The notes: generated from the sequence alone by a model not told the origin. A stretch of 64,000 bases of DNA from Microglena sp. YARC (GCA_022414725.1 CM039462.1:78262399-78326398), one strand, 5' to 3'. Positions 39,987 through 49,376 are shown, counted from the first letter of the stretch. A program made the numbers and translations.

Positions 39987-40101
39987 AGAAGTTTTTTAAC
40001 ACACCCAAGTCAGCGACCATTCTTAACGCCAATTTTCTAACGGCGATGTCGTTCATTTATTTCCATCTGATATATGTTTCATTTTACTGTTCCGCCGACT
40101 G

Positions 40102-40462
40102 TAGCACCAGCTACCGAAGTGCTGACAGTTCCTTCCCAACACATTGTAATCCGCCCTGCCGAGCTGCGAGCGTGCCCTTTTGACCACCTCCAACGGTGAG
40201 AAACGACACCTCGCATTCACAACCCGTGCAGAGCTGCCAACTACCAGGAACTCTGCCAGAGTAGTCTCGCTGATCAATCGCTTTCCATGGGGCTCTGACC
40301 CCGCATAGTGGATGACCTTGATGTCTGCTGCAGAGGAATACCCTTCTGGGGGGCGCTCACAATGCCATCGTGCTCGAACTTGATGCCGATGGGGTTGACG
40401 CAATCCACATGAAGCCACATGCCAGCCTCGATGCTCGCCATGTTCAACTTCTTAGTACCCAT
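40102..40462 (-). pseudogene. LRAT/NlpC-P60-like domain gene, cut by the Fanzor transposon
   Basis: ATG at 40462, MGTKKLNMASIEAGMWLHVD. The conserved His lies in GIKFEHDGIVSAP. One frameshift at a run of six G/C (about 40348-40353) leads to EGYSSAADIKVIHYAG, and FSPLEVVKRARSQLGRADYN then LGRNCQHFGSWC carries the NCxHF motif with the catalytic Cys. These are the marks of LRAT-type thiol acyltransferase/phospholipase folds. The gene stops being itself exactly at the transposon end (Y-S-R-R-N-S from the terminal repeat). The C-terminal part, often a membrane anchor in this family, is missing, and no continuation is found beyond 36484. Confidence 0.65.
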
Positions 40463-40858
40463 GGCAGACTTTTTCTGCGAGGGGTGGCATACGCAACCAG
40501 GGGAAACATGTCAGCATATCTGACACGTGTGTTCGCGCGCCCATGAAAATACGAGTGTAAACGTGGCATTTCTGCCACGTTTTTCGCGCGCCTCGAAGTC
40601 AAGGAAAGCCGCCTTGGTGTGTGTGAGGATGGATGGACGAACGTGGGGACGGTACGGGTCTGCGAAATCACAGTGTGCTGTGACTCGACTCGACAGTTTC
40701 CTCCGTGATGCGAGAGGTCGCCATGTGATGTGATGTGACTCGACTCGACAGATGCCGCCGTGATGCGAGTGGTCGGTCGCCGTTCCTCGAAACACGAGTG
40801 TAAACGTTGTTGTGAATTCAGTATATAATCCCCTTGTCCGATTGTACAACAAGCAACC
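40463..40858. other. Intergenic with short local repeats
   Basis: GTGACTCGACTCGACAG occurs twice (about 40681 and 40736), and GCGAGAGGTCGCCATGTGAT recurs at about 41123. Open frames on both strands here overlap one another and look like by-products of these repeats. No gene is called. Confidence 0.4.
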
Positions 40859-41083
40859 ATGCAGGAGTCGGAACCATCCAAGCAAGTGAAGAACTACTAC
40901 ATCGATGTAAAACGCGAAGATGCAATTGCTGGATTGAATGGCCTGTTCGGAGTGTCACGCGAGGACTCAGGTGCACGCCTGGTGGAGTACATGCCATCCC
41001 ATGACCAACCAGGTCCCCCGCATGCAAAACACAAAAACACAAAAAATGGCGAAACTTTGACTGGTTCTCTTTTCACAGAGTGA
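40859..41083 (+). CDS. Hypothetical protein, 74 aa, with a decayed copy at 46.6 kb
   Basis: ATG-started frame MQESEPSKQVKNYYIDVKRE continuing GLFGVSREDSGARLVEYMPS. The codons up to about residue 50 recur at 46608-46745 with indels, so this part behaves as a gene; the last 25 codons do not match and may be a new tail. TATATAATCCCC about 40 nt upstream could be a TATA box. Function unknown. Confidence 0.4.
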   Translation: MQESEPSKQVKNYYIDVKREDAIAGLNGLFGVSREDSGARLVEYMPSHDQPGPPHAKHKNTKNGETLTGSLFTE

Positions 41084-41173
41084 GTGTGTGGACGAGAAAG
41101 AGGCTACATGTTTCCGCAGTGATGCGAGAGGTCGGTCGCCATGTGATTTGACTGCTTTTGCAGTGTACGAAAC

Positions 41174-42640
41174 TTATTCGTAAAAGAGCATCCAACAGTG
41201 CATATCGTCGTCGCCGTTTATCCAACTGTTTTGAGGATACACGCATGCTAAGTAACCAATGCCAAAGTTAGTCATTGTGACCATGTGTGAGTAGCCTAAG
41301 CTGCTGCTCAAGAGGATGCGTATTCCCATAGCGGTGCTGATACGGTCGATAATTGGCTTGAACTCTAAAGAAACTGTGCAGAGCCATATAAGGAGTTGGG
41401 CACCAGGATGGTGCGCTCCATGTTTGTTGACCATTTCACACAACAAATTTGTAGCCGCCTGAATTTTCGCTTTACTTGTATCGCACACATGGTCGCAAAG
41501 TCTATTTTGCAGTCCATCCACGCCGTTTATGTCCACTAACCTACCATCACTATGCGAGGGCAGTGTCTGCGTGAGTGGTAGCACTGCTTCCGCAGGGACA
41601 TCCAAGGTAATCAATTCGCATACTATGCGTACCCTGTCATGAAGAGACTGGCGCATCCCCAATTGTCTCAGTGCATAATCGTGTAAATGAATAGAGCATG
41701 GATTCAGAAGCAGATCACGAGCAAGCTTACGCGTTGGCGCGACAGCCATGTGCGGTTCAAGTGCTGTTGCCATGGCCTGGGCGTAAGCAGGCTCTGCTAT
41801 TGCTACACGCAGCATCATTTTTGAAATTGATGCAACAGTGGCCCCCGCTGTCTCATTGTCTAGCATTATGACAATCGCGGACCGGATAAAGAGATCCTCC
41901 ACCCCTGCTGGCAGATGTGCTGTCGCTACACATTCATTGGCCACATGGATGAACACATCGATGCATGGTATGGGTATCTTAGCTGGTAGTTCAGCTAAAA
42001 GTCGAAACAGATTCCCAATACCGTCTTGACTGAGTGCATCTATGACGGCAAGCACCTGGGACTGGGAACGAGTTGCAATGAAGAGACTGACCAGTCCCAC
42101 CAGATGACAGTGTTCCTGCGTACGATCATTACATGTCCGAATGAACATGTCGGTGTACAGCTGGTTGAACTGTGGGCTGACCTTGTCGGTACCTATGCTG
42201 ACCTGCCGACCACACGCATTAAGCGCAACGCTCAGAAAGACGGTGGGCATGCTGGCGATCAAGCAAGCAACACCGTTCATGTCCAATGTAATCTCAGTCG
42301 TAATGTCGTTGTAGTAATGTAGCATCCTCGCAACCCCCTTTGATGCTTTGCGCATAATCACAGGTGATGCAGCATACGGTGTGGCTGTCTCGAGCAAAAC
42401 TAGCAATTCCCTAGTAGCAGTCTTGAAATCACCGTGTCCAGAGCAGCGTCTAATCCTATAAGAAGCTAGCATCAATCTGATACTCAGTGGTAGTAAGCAA
42501 CCGCACATCCACATTGTGCAATGAACTATCACCTTTTGAGTGACGGGATGACAACACGCCTTCTCTGCCAGCGTTGCAGCGGCCTCAGTTGACGCAATCA
42601 GTTCTAATACCATAATGAACTTAGAACCCTTTATGCACAT
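41174..42640 (-). CDS. Long intact hypothetical protein, 488 aa, helical
   Basis: The longest undamaged frame outside the W-repeat gene. First ATG at 42640; the frame is open to 42694 without ATG. The N-terminus has two hydrophobic stretches (about residues 4-14 and 40-60, IVHCTMWMCGCLLPLSIRLM), perhaps membrane segments. The rest is a succession of amphipathic helices with Leu/Ala-rich pairs (AVIDALSQDGIGNLFRLLAE; SISKMMLRVAIAEPAYAQAM), like ARM/HEAT alpha-solenoids. No catalytic motif. It is intact among broken neighbours, so it may be a host gene or a recent arrival. It ends 13 nt after GTACGAAACTTATTCG. Confidence 0.6.
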   Translation of the reverse strand: MCIKGSKFIMVLELIASTEAAATLAEKACCHPVTQKVIVHCTMWMCGCLLPLSIRLMLASYRIRRCSGHGDFKTATRELLVLLETATPYAASPVIMRKASKGVARMLHYYNDITTEITLDMNGVACLIASMPTVFLSVALNACGRQVSIGTDKVSPQFNQLYTDMFIRTCNDRTQEHCHLVGLVSLFIATRSQSQVLAVIDALSQDGIGNLFRLLAELPAKIPIPCIDVFIHVANECVATAHLPAGVEDLFIRSAIVIMLDNETAGATVASISKMMLRVAIAEPAYAQAMATALEPHMAVAPTRKLARDLLLNPCSIHLHDYALRQLGMRQSLHDRVRIVCELITLDVPAEAVLPLTQTLPSHSDGRLVDINGVDGLQNRLCDHVCDTSKAKIQAATNLLCEMVNKHGAHHPGAQLLIWLCTVSLEFKPIIDRISTAMGIRILLSSSLGYSHMVTMTNFGIGYLACVYPQNSWINGDDDMHCWMLFYE

Positions 42641-42734
42641 GAAAACAGCGAAACTCAATGGAATGAGACAGATCGGGATGGCGGCTGATGGCAATCATGA
42701 ATATCTGGGAATGAGAAGCTGCGTAGCAAATGAA

Positions 42735-42870
42735 AAGTCACAACAAACTTTGAGATCCTGCAACTTTCTTGGTCGGTGTCAGAATTGAACCATTCTCTCC
42801 CAAGCAAACTCACTTATTGAACGTGTTCCCACGATCTGCGGAATCAGAATCGCGAGTGAACTGTGTAACC
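42735..42870. repeat. Copy of the 2770-2910 segment
   Basis: Shares AAACTTTGAGATCC, AACTCACTTATTGAACGTGT and AGAATCGCGAGTGAACTGTG with the earlier copy. The remainder to 43194 has no firm gene. Confidence 0.5.
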
Positions 42871-43194
42871 GTTGTTGTGTATTCACAGTGGGATTCAGCA
42901 ACTGACTCTCTGCGCTTCACACATGCAAATATGTTTTGGCTGATATTGAAGAGACACCATTATGTTTGTTACAGGTAAAGATAGGTGTATGCTATCGAGT
43001 TGCACAACAACACATACCACTCTGTGGAACGCGCTTACAAGTCATTGCAGGCCCGCACTCAGATTTTGGCATGCAACCCGTGTACACCATCCAATTAGTC
43101 GAGTGCAGTCCATGTAATTCGCTCACAATTTATGACTGTAGAAGTCGCCCGCTCTCATACAGTTGCGTGACCAGCACCAGCGCATCAGCATTTT

Positions 43195-44487
43195 TTATAA
43201 CAAATCCCCCCAGCTTATGAATTCTTTCAGGAGTCTGCGTCGGCACACAACATAACTCGGGTTTGTATTCACGTGTCTCCATGTTTCCTGAATAGTCGCT
43301 GCGGCTCTGCGTCTTCGCACTAAACGGCACGCGTCTTGGACGGATACCAACATGTTGCGGTTTCTACTCAATCTGCACCAGTCCCATGGTTTGTCCGGGT
43401 TACTGGAGACAATGTCCCAAGTGGCTACTCCGGGATTCGCACTCAATCCAAGCCAGTTCCACGGCTTGTCCGGGTTACTCGAGACAATGTCCCAAGTGGC
43501 TACACTGGGGTTTGTGCTCAAATAATACCAATCCCATGGTTTGTCCATGTTACTCGACACGATGTCCCATGTGGCTACACTGGGGGGTGTGCTCAAATAA
43601 TACCAATCCCATGGTTTGTCCATGTTACTCGACACGATGTCCCATGTGGCTACACTGGGGGGTGTGCTCAATCCACACCAATCCCATGGCTTGTCCGGGT
43701 TACTCGAGACAATGTCCCACGAGGCTACACTGGGATTCGCACTCAATCCACGCCAGTTCCACGGCTTGTCCAGGTTACTAAACACGATGTCCCATGTGAC
43801 ATTGGGGTTTGTGCTCAACCAATTCCAATCCCATGGTTTGTCCAGGTTACTCGACACGATTTCCATTGTGGCTACACAGGTGTTTGTGCTCAATCCAATC
43901 CAATCCCATGGTTTGTCCAGGTTACTCGACACGATGTCCCATGTGGCTACACTGGGGTTTGTGCTCAACCAATACCACCCCCATGGTTTGTCCAGGCTAG
44001 TCGACACGATGTCCCAATTGGCTACTCCGGGATTCGCACTTAATCCCCGCCAATCCCATGGTTTGTCCAGGTTACTCGAGACAATGTCCCAGGTGGCTAC
44101 ACTTGGGTTTGTGCTCAATCCACTCCAGTTCCACTGCTTGTCCGGGTTACTCGACACGATGTCCCACGTGACGACACTGGCGTTTGTGCTCAACCAATAC
44201 CAATCCCATGGTTTGTCTGGGTTACTCGACACGATGTCCCACGTGACGACACTGGCGTTTGTGCTCAACCAATACCAATCCCATGGTTTGTCTGGGTTAC
44301 TCGACACGATGTCCCACGTGACGACATTTGGGTTTAAGCACAATTTACTCCAATTCCACGGTTTGTCTGGGTTACTCGACACGACGTCCCATGTCAGGTA
44401 TGGATTATCACTCAATTGACCCCAATCCCATTTGCATTCTCCGGCTTTTACTCGATCCAGTATGTGACTAATTTCGATGTCGAGCAT
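43195..44487 (-). CDS. W-rich repeat protein gene 3, intact, 430 aa
   Basis: ATG at 44487 (MLDIEISHILDRVKAGECKW). About 16 repeats of 24-25 residues: NPDKPWDWYWLSTNASVVTW then DIVSS, with Trp, Asp-Trp and Leu-Ser positions almost invariant. The C-terminus is basic with an IQ-like motif, RRRAAATIQETWRHVNTNPS. The CCCACTTTA...TTTGAGAACAAC leader lies 26 nt upstream of the ATG. It is the only W-repeat gene of the three with a continuous frame. The repeat may form a solenoid; the partner is unknown. The opposite strand is also open over long distances because of the repeat. Confidence 0.75.
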   Translation of the reverse strand: MLDIEISHILDRVKAGECKWDWGQLSDNPYLTWDVVSSNPDKPWNWSKLCLNPNVVTWDIVSSNPDKPWDWYWLSTNASVVTWDIVSSNPDKPWDWYWLSTNASVVTWDIVSSNPDKQWNWSGLSTNPSVATWDIVSSNLDKPWDWRGLSANPGVANWDIVSTSLDKPWGWYWLSTNPSVATWDIVSSNLDKPWDWIGLSTNTCVATMEIVSSNLDKPWDWNWLSTNPNVTWDIVFSNLDKPWNWRGLSANPSVASWDIVSSNPDKPWDWCGLSTPPSVATWDIVSSNMDKPWDWYYLSTPPSVATWDIVSSNMDKPWDWYYLSTNPSVATWDIVSSNPDKPWNWLGLSANPGVATWDIVSSNPDKPWDWCRLSRNRNMLVSVQDACRLVRRRRAAATIQETWRHVNTNPSYVVCRRRLLKEFISWGDLL

Positions 44488-44512
44488 TATATAAATTCTC
44501 ACGGTTGTGTTG

Positions 44513-44538
44513 TTCTCAAATAAAGTAAAGTGGGACCA
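44513..44538 (-). promoter_or_regulatory. Conserved CCCACTTTATTTGAGAACA-type leader element
   Basis: Minus strand GGTCCCACTTTACTTTATTT then GAGAACAACA, with a 5-base insertion relative to 6049-6072. It ends 26 nt before the ATG of W-repeat gene 3. Confidence 0.45.
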
Positions 44539-44551
44539 TTCTTTTACATTA

Positions 44552-44757
44552 CAGTCGACGGAATACTAAAATGAAACCGCTTCGTGTACGGTGTAACCTA
44601 AATGTGTAGAAATCCACGGGGTAGTGGAACACCAATACGATTGTGAATCAACAAATTGCAAAGATGTTAACGAGAATATCCATTGAAGGACAGCCGCACT
44701 TAAGAGATCGCCTCTTCCCCGGTACCGTGGCCCAAAAGAACACGGGGTCTTGATCGT
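44552..44757. mobile_element. Family A left part, truncated
   Basis: CAGTCGACGGAATACTAAAA after TA, then CGTGTACGGTGTAACC, CCACGGGGTAGTGGAACACC and TCTTCCCCGGTACCGTGGCC as in the 8566 MITE. The right end is not found. Confidence 0.75.
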
Positions 44758-44867
44758 GCTGAGTTTTCCCGTTGAAATATTCGCATGTCTTGAAGCGTTA
44801 TTTGGCCTCCTTCAGCAGAAATGCGCTGTCCGGGCCGTTCACATTTCCAAAATAATTTTGAGCATGC

Positions 44868-45152
44868 ATGGAAGGGAGGATGAGTGACTTTGATAATCGT
44901 TTGCAGCAGCTTGAGGCGGACTACAAAGTGTTGTTCGAGGAACAGGCAAACCAGCGTCAGGAGATCCAGGCGCCTGGACAAGGAGATCCAAGCAGTGCGG
45001 GATGCACGTCCACCCAGATCGAGCGTGAGTTGGAAAGGGCATGGGCCGAGGCGTACCATGAACTGCAAGGGATGTTGACCGATGCTCAGTTGACCCAAGT
45101 TAAACTGGCAACATTCGGCATGCACAAACTCACACCCCATCTTGCTTGTTGA
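44868..45152 (+). pseudogene. Coiled-coil protein with a compensated or uncompensated frameshift
   Basis: ATG-started MSDFDNRLQQLEADYKVLFE is a clear coiled coil. Near 44970 the heptads continue in another frame (LDKEIQAVRDAR), while the open frame reads an unlikely APGQGDPSSAGCTST. Heptads return in the first frame with IERELERAWAEAYHELQGML. This suggests two small indels that restore the frame. No function recognised. Confidence 0.45.
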
Positions 45153-45179
45153 AAATCCTTGCTTGCCATCTCATGGAGC

Positions 45180-45280
45180 AGCCTCCTGAACGATTACTAG
45201 CTTGAGACATCAGATCACAAATCCGCTCCATACCATGTTTCGCAACCAGTCAAAATCGGGCCGGGAGGCAGGAACGCCCA
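45180..45280. mobile_element. Family B MITE, right part
   Basis: GATTACTAGCTTGAGACATC ... CCATGTTTCGCAACCAGTCA ... GCCGGGAGGCAGGAACGCCC. The left third is missing. Confidence 0.8.
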
Positions 45281-46600
45281 TTCATTGTCAAAGCTTTGCA
45301 TGGGGGGAGTTCATGAATTTGCTTGGTGTGTTTGCCTTGCCATAAAAATAATGAGAGCGGTAATAATACATGAAAAATGCATACGTATTAACGTTCGTGC
45401 TGTATGCACGTTGCAATATGATCAATTGATAGATTGGTTTCGATCGCATCCTAAAAACATATGCTGGCCTCAGCAGATGATGGACTGGGGTGAATGTGTT
45501 TCCAGATCTTTACGATGTTCTAGACATTGATGAGGGTGCTGTTGATCAAGAAAATTCTGAGGGGCGTTTCGCATTCAAGTGGTCAGGGTTCATCCCGACA
45601 AGCTAGGTCCTTGCATCTGAAGATGAACGAACAGCAGCTGCCCTCCGCACACGAGTTATTCTGCAAGCGAAGAACGTGTTGATGAACACCCGAAAGCCGC
45701 AAGGAATATGACAGTGAGCGGCGAATGAGATGCAAGGGGATCAGCAATCCAAGTCTGGTTTTAGTGCGCCGGAGGAGGCATCTGCTGCATGGCGCATGTT
45801 TGGGAGGTCTGGGGCCAATGTTGTTGTAGAAGGTTTGCCAAGCAGTTTTTGAGGCAGGAGCTCGAGGAAAGCGAGTGGTGCAGCTTTTTGGAAACGATTC
45901 TGCTGCCAGCCATAGGGGTGGGCTTGGGGTGGGGAGAGAGGCTTCAAGCTAGGGCTGACACTGTCTACTGTTTTCAATACCGGATGTATTTCTGTGGTCG
46001 TGAAGGCGCTCTCTGCCGAGGACCAAAAGTTGTTTTCCAGGCTCTGGAAGTGTTGTGTACCAAAATGCCTTGAGTAATACAGTTGTTGAGAAAAGTCCGC
46101 AGCTGAATCCCCTTCCCACTCCGTGGGGTCCCGCGATTCCTCTTTCATACTTGCCATTTCCGACATATTTGAGAATTCCACTTTATTTCAGAACAACATA
46201 AAGGAGTTTCTTCATTTATCTAATAATAATTTTGACGTGAACCTGTCAAAATGTTGCAAGAAGAATATGAAAGAGAATTACGCGTGTGTTGGTGGAAAAA
46301 ACATCGACTCCGTCCGGAAGCCTGGTAGGTTCCATCACCAATGACTTAACTGTAACATGGTTTAGCTTGAAATGGAAAATACTCGAAATTCTTGGGTATG
46401 ACGTCCAGGTCATTCATGCATGCGAGTATGGTTGCGGTAGAGTTTCCCCTGCCCACTTTCGTCAATCACCCGCCCCTCTCTCCCCATCCGTGTTCATGTG
46501 GTTTCAGCCTCTGTTAATTCCACCACCCATGCCATGCATTCCTTTGTGTGTGTGTGTCAGTCAGTCAGTCTCCCTGTGAATCGAGGAGTAGGAACCATCC
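45281..46600. other. Region without a firm gene
   Basis: Open frames at 45741-46181 (minus) and 45789-46073 (plus) overlap each other, and neither has family signs. 46088-46150 repeats 1737-1795. A degenerate ATTTGAGAATTCCACTTTAT leader word lies at 46165-46195. The GTGTGTGTGTCAGTCAGTCA tract is at 46545-46570. Confidence 0.35.
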
Positions 46601-46760
46601 CAGCAAGTGAAGAAAACTACTACATCGATTTAAAACGCGAAAGATGCAATTGCTGGATTGAATGGCCTGTTCGGAGTGTCACGCGAGGACTCAGGTGCAC
46701 GCCTGGTGGAGTACATGCCATCCCATGACCAACCAGGTCCTCTCTCATCTGAACATGGCC
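46601..46760 (+). pseudogene. Decayed copy of the 74-aa gene at 40859
   Basis: AACTACTACATCGATTTAAA to CCCATGACCAACCAGGTCC repeats 40890-41015 with indels. The frame switches within it. It then continues as unrelated sequence. Confidence 0.65.
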
Positions 46761-46923
46761 ACCAGCAAGCAAATATTTGGATGACATGGGGGGCGCTCGT
46801 GAATGGAAGGAATAGAGAGAGAGGGAACTTACATACTCAGCAAAACAATGCCGAGACCTGTATTGATCAAAGTTGTTTACACTCGTTTTATTAAAACAAT
46901 TGTTTAGTTGCTAATCTGTCATC

Positions 46924-47021
46924 GGGGTTGTAGCTCAGTGGTAGAGCGTGAGGTTAAGCCAATTTTCTTCATTCCTTGATCATGTCGCCCCACCTGATTG
47001 GTTCGAATCTCGGTACCTCCA
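46924..47021 (+). tRNA. tRNA-like sequence, probably a degenerate tRNA gene
   Basis: GGGGTTGTAGCTCAGTGGTA then GAGC forms a canonical acceptor-D-arm half (A-box-like TAGCTCAGTGG). GGTTCGAATC (B-box-like) and TACCTCCA close the 3' half 60 nt later. The distance (98 nt in all) needs an insertion or intron of about 25 nt in the anticodon region. The acceptor has one mismatch and two wobbles, and the T-stem pairs poorly. No anticodon can be assigned safely. It is more likely a tRNA pseudogene than a working gene. Confidence 0.35.
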
Positions 47022-47048
47022 GTGTTTTTTCCAAAGTTCCACCTTCAG

Positions 47049-47623
47049 TTAATCAATTCCTGGCTTCGGATATCTTGACTGAAGACGCGTCCACCGTGAT
47101 CCACAGCTGTCACGATCATACGACGAATTTGTCACAGATCCAAGTGTTGTTCCGTCTTTCATGTCAATGTTGATGAGATGCGGTATCCATGACGAAAGTC
47201 TACTCGCGCACATAGTGGCCTGCTGTATGGCTTTCAACACCTTGGCATTTCCAGTTTTGGCATGGGCTTGAGGATTTTCGTCTCCACCACGAAAAGTGTG
47301 TTGATAGCATGTGAGAATACAAGGGCGTCCCCGTTGGCGCGCTTGAAGCAGCCGTCATCGAAGACGTACTCCACAGCGACGAGGAACAAACGTGACGACG
47401 GGGATGTGTGGTGTTTTTGTTTAATTAAGTGGCGCAATGCGTTATACTCCAAGACGCGTGGATCGCCGGAAGTAGCCGATGACGTCCGCAGTGCATTGAG
47501 ACGGCTGACATTCCGGCAGTGGAGGCGATCAAGAAACTTTGATGTGTCGAGACTGTCCATGTCCAGCGCCCTTCCTAGTTGGCGGACTGGATTTGAAATG
47601 GGCTGACAAGGTTGTGGCGGCAT
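47049..47623 (-). pseudogene. PD-(D/E)XK nuclease-like gene, one frameshift
   Basis: ATG at 47623. The segment LVAVEYVFDDGCFKRANGDA then LVFSHAINTLFVVETKILKP has the order Glu, GD-x-hydrophobic, E-T-K expected for the catalytic core of PD-(D/E)XK nucleases. After a one-base break near 47240 the frame continues with VLKAIQQATMCASRLSSWIP, a helix that suits the helix after the core. About 190 codons. Seen motif order plus inference; no family name assigned. Confidence 0.4.
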
Positions 47624-47729
47624 CGCGTCGATGAAGACTCTTTTCTTCGCGCATACGTGGATGTGGCAATGACTCCAATCTCAAAAGAAGGCTTTACATA
47701 TCCGTCTGTGTGGCGTGTTGAAAGAGCGA

Positions 47730-48385
47730 GAGAGCGAGATAGAAAGATAGAGAGAGAAAGAGAGAGAGAGAGAGGGATAGATATTCGCGTGTGTATGTAT
47801 TTTGCGTTATTTGTAGATGGAAGAAAAGGAAAGAGTAGGGTGGTGTGCGAATGACGAGCTAGTGAAGAGCTAGTGATGAGGAGAATAAAAGAAAAATATG
47901 CATTCTCGGGGCGAGGAGGGTCTTTTATGATGCCCGGCTATCGTACCTCCAGCAATACACAAGGATTGGGCATGCCTATAAATTCGACAGTGTTCCGCAT
48001 CTTGCGTGTGTCCTCCGATACATTGGACAGTGTTCCGCCGTTTGCGATGACTTGACGCAGGCGTTCCGAATGAATCCGGTATTTGAGTATTTTCTGATGC
48101 TTGATGTGAACTGTGGGCTCCCCTCCGGTCGCCCCCGGTCGCTCCGCTGGGGGGAAGAGGTGAAAGGGGCTCTGCCGCTTGTTATACAGCCCGCAATTCT
48201 GCGGCGTTTACGGATATGTCACTAGCATAACGCCCGCTAAGATGCGTACGCGTCTATGTCTGTGTCTGTGTCTATGTCTATGTCTATGTCTATGTCTATG
48301 TCTGTGTCTGTGTGCAATATGTCCGACTGCACCCAAGCCTTATCCGAAACTTCACAATGTTTTCCGATAAAGTTTGAAAACAAGT
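47730..48385. repeat. Microsatellites and dispersed repeats
   Basis: GAGA tract 47725-47778; TCTATG/TCTGTG hexamer tract 48254-48312; 47895-48050 repeats 30490-30594; 48100-48185 repeats 29020-29155. No gene. Confidence 0.7.
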
Positions 48386-49097
48386 TCTCGATACGCTCTT
48401 GCTCGTTCATCATTTGATGACAGATTGGTTGTTGACTTTAAGTTACTTGGCATTGATTGTCCCCGGCTTGGCCTGAGCTTGCTGTAATGTGTTGGATAGC
48501 GCCTCTTGCAAATTATATTACATCCCCAGGGGATTTGTCGGAGTATAACGCGTTTTTAAAAAAGCTGTAATTGCATATCTTTTCTTTCCTGGCTCAATTC
48601 GAAGAACGCGTCCATGTTTATAAGCGTATACAATGTATTGTATGGCACTTGTATGAAGTTCATATATCGGCCTTACATCCAGGATTTCGGATTCTGTACG
48701 CTTTGTCTTTTTTTACGATTGCAAACGTGCTTCACATAACGTTGTTTATCTATCACATATTCGCATGTCGCATTTCGGTGTGACACACGTCACCATTTAG
48801 AAATAGAACGCCATTGGCTGCAGAAATATACCAGTTGAACAGGTCTACTGGTTCGCCTTTAATAAGTATGTGTTTTGCGTGTTAGTGTTTGCATTTTATG
48901 AGGAAGTGAAAGATTTTTCACACGCACATCGGAACGCAATCGCTTTAGCCACTGTTAAATTGGATTCCCCGCTCTTCCATGCATGATGCGGTCTCTTCCA
49001 TGCACACGCGTCTCCTCAGTTTTGTGCAATTCCACTGTCCCTCGCTCCGGTGCTTTTTTCTTTTTGTTTAAGAATCAGTAAATTTATCTGTGAAAAT
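48386..49097. other. No recognisable gene
   Basis: A 70-codon hydrophobic plus frame at 48571-48783 has no other support. Nothing else is seen. Confidence 0.35.
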
Positions 49098-49376
49098 TGT
49101 GAGTACTTTTGAAAAATGCAACAACACCTCTTGCGGTTGTGCATTGAGTTGACAATAAAAAAATTCAACAACTCTTTTGTTCGCTCAAAAAGTTTGCTTA
49201 CAAATTCACCGTCGTTTTAGATTTACACCAAAGCGTTTCCATCTCCACAGAGTTAGAACGACTGATGTTCGTAAACACAGAAGTTTTTAACACACCCAAG
49301 TCAGCGACCATTCTTTAACGCCAATTTTCTAACGGCGATGTCGTACAATTTATTTCCATCTGATATATGTTTCATC
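49098..49376 (-). mobile_element. 5' fragment of the IS630-type transposase and its flank
   Basis: Matches 39806-40085: GTGAGTACTTTTGAAAAATG, CACCAAAGCGTTTCCATC and AACGGCGATGTCGTACAATT. It stops inside the terminal repeat (GATATATGTTTCAT), so the outer end is lost. Confidence 0.85.

Larger units (their letters stand above)
36484..40101. mobile_element. 3.6-kb Tc1/mariner-IS630-type transposon carrying a Fanzor gene
   Basis: The left end CACTCGACGGAATACTAAAA and the inverted right end CAGTCGGCGGAACAGTAAAA agree at 22 of the first 26 positions, and TA lies directly outside both (36482-36483 and 40102-40103), the target duplication of Tc1/mariner elements. Inside, both on the minus strand: a Fanzor-type nuclease gene (36611-38954) and an IS630-type DDE transposase gene (39202-39986). 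A family B MITE (39078-39239) has inserted between them. The element sits in an LRAT-domain gene whose remainder begins at 40102. Short derivatives at 8566, 23124, 25043 and elsewhere share its ends. Fanzor genes riding on eukaryotic mariner-type elements are known. Confidence 0.85.

Noticed and set aside
40444..40885. Minus-strand frames of 124-145 codons
   Set aside because: Built on local direct repeats (GTGACTCGACTCGACAG), and they overlap one another in two frames with near-identical His/Thr-rich content.
43616..44419. 267-codon plus-strand open frame across W-repeat gene 3
   Set aside because: It is the antisense reading of a regular 72-75 bp repeat that happens to lack stops; the minus strand has the leader element, start, head and tail domains.
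44700..45140. 146-codon minus-strand frame opposite the coiled-coil gene
   Set aside because: The plus strand shows heptads across most of the region; the minus frame has no motif and includes transposon DNA.
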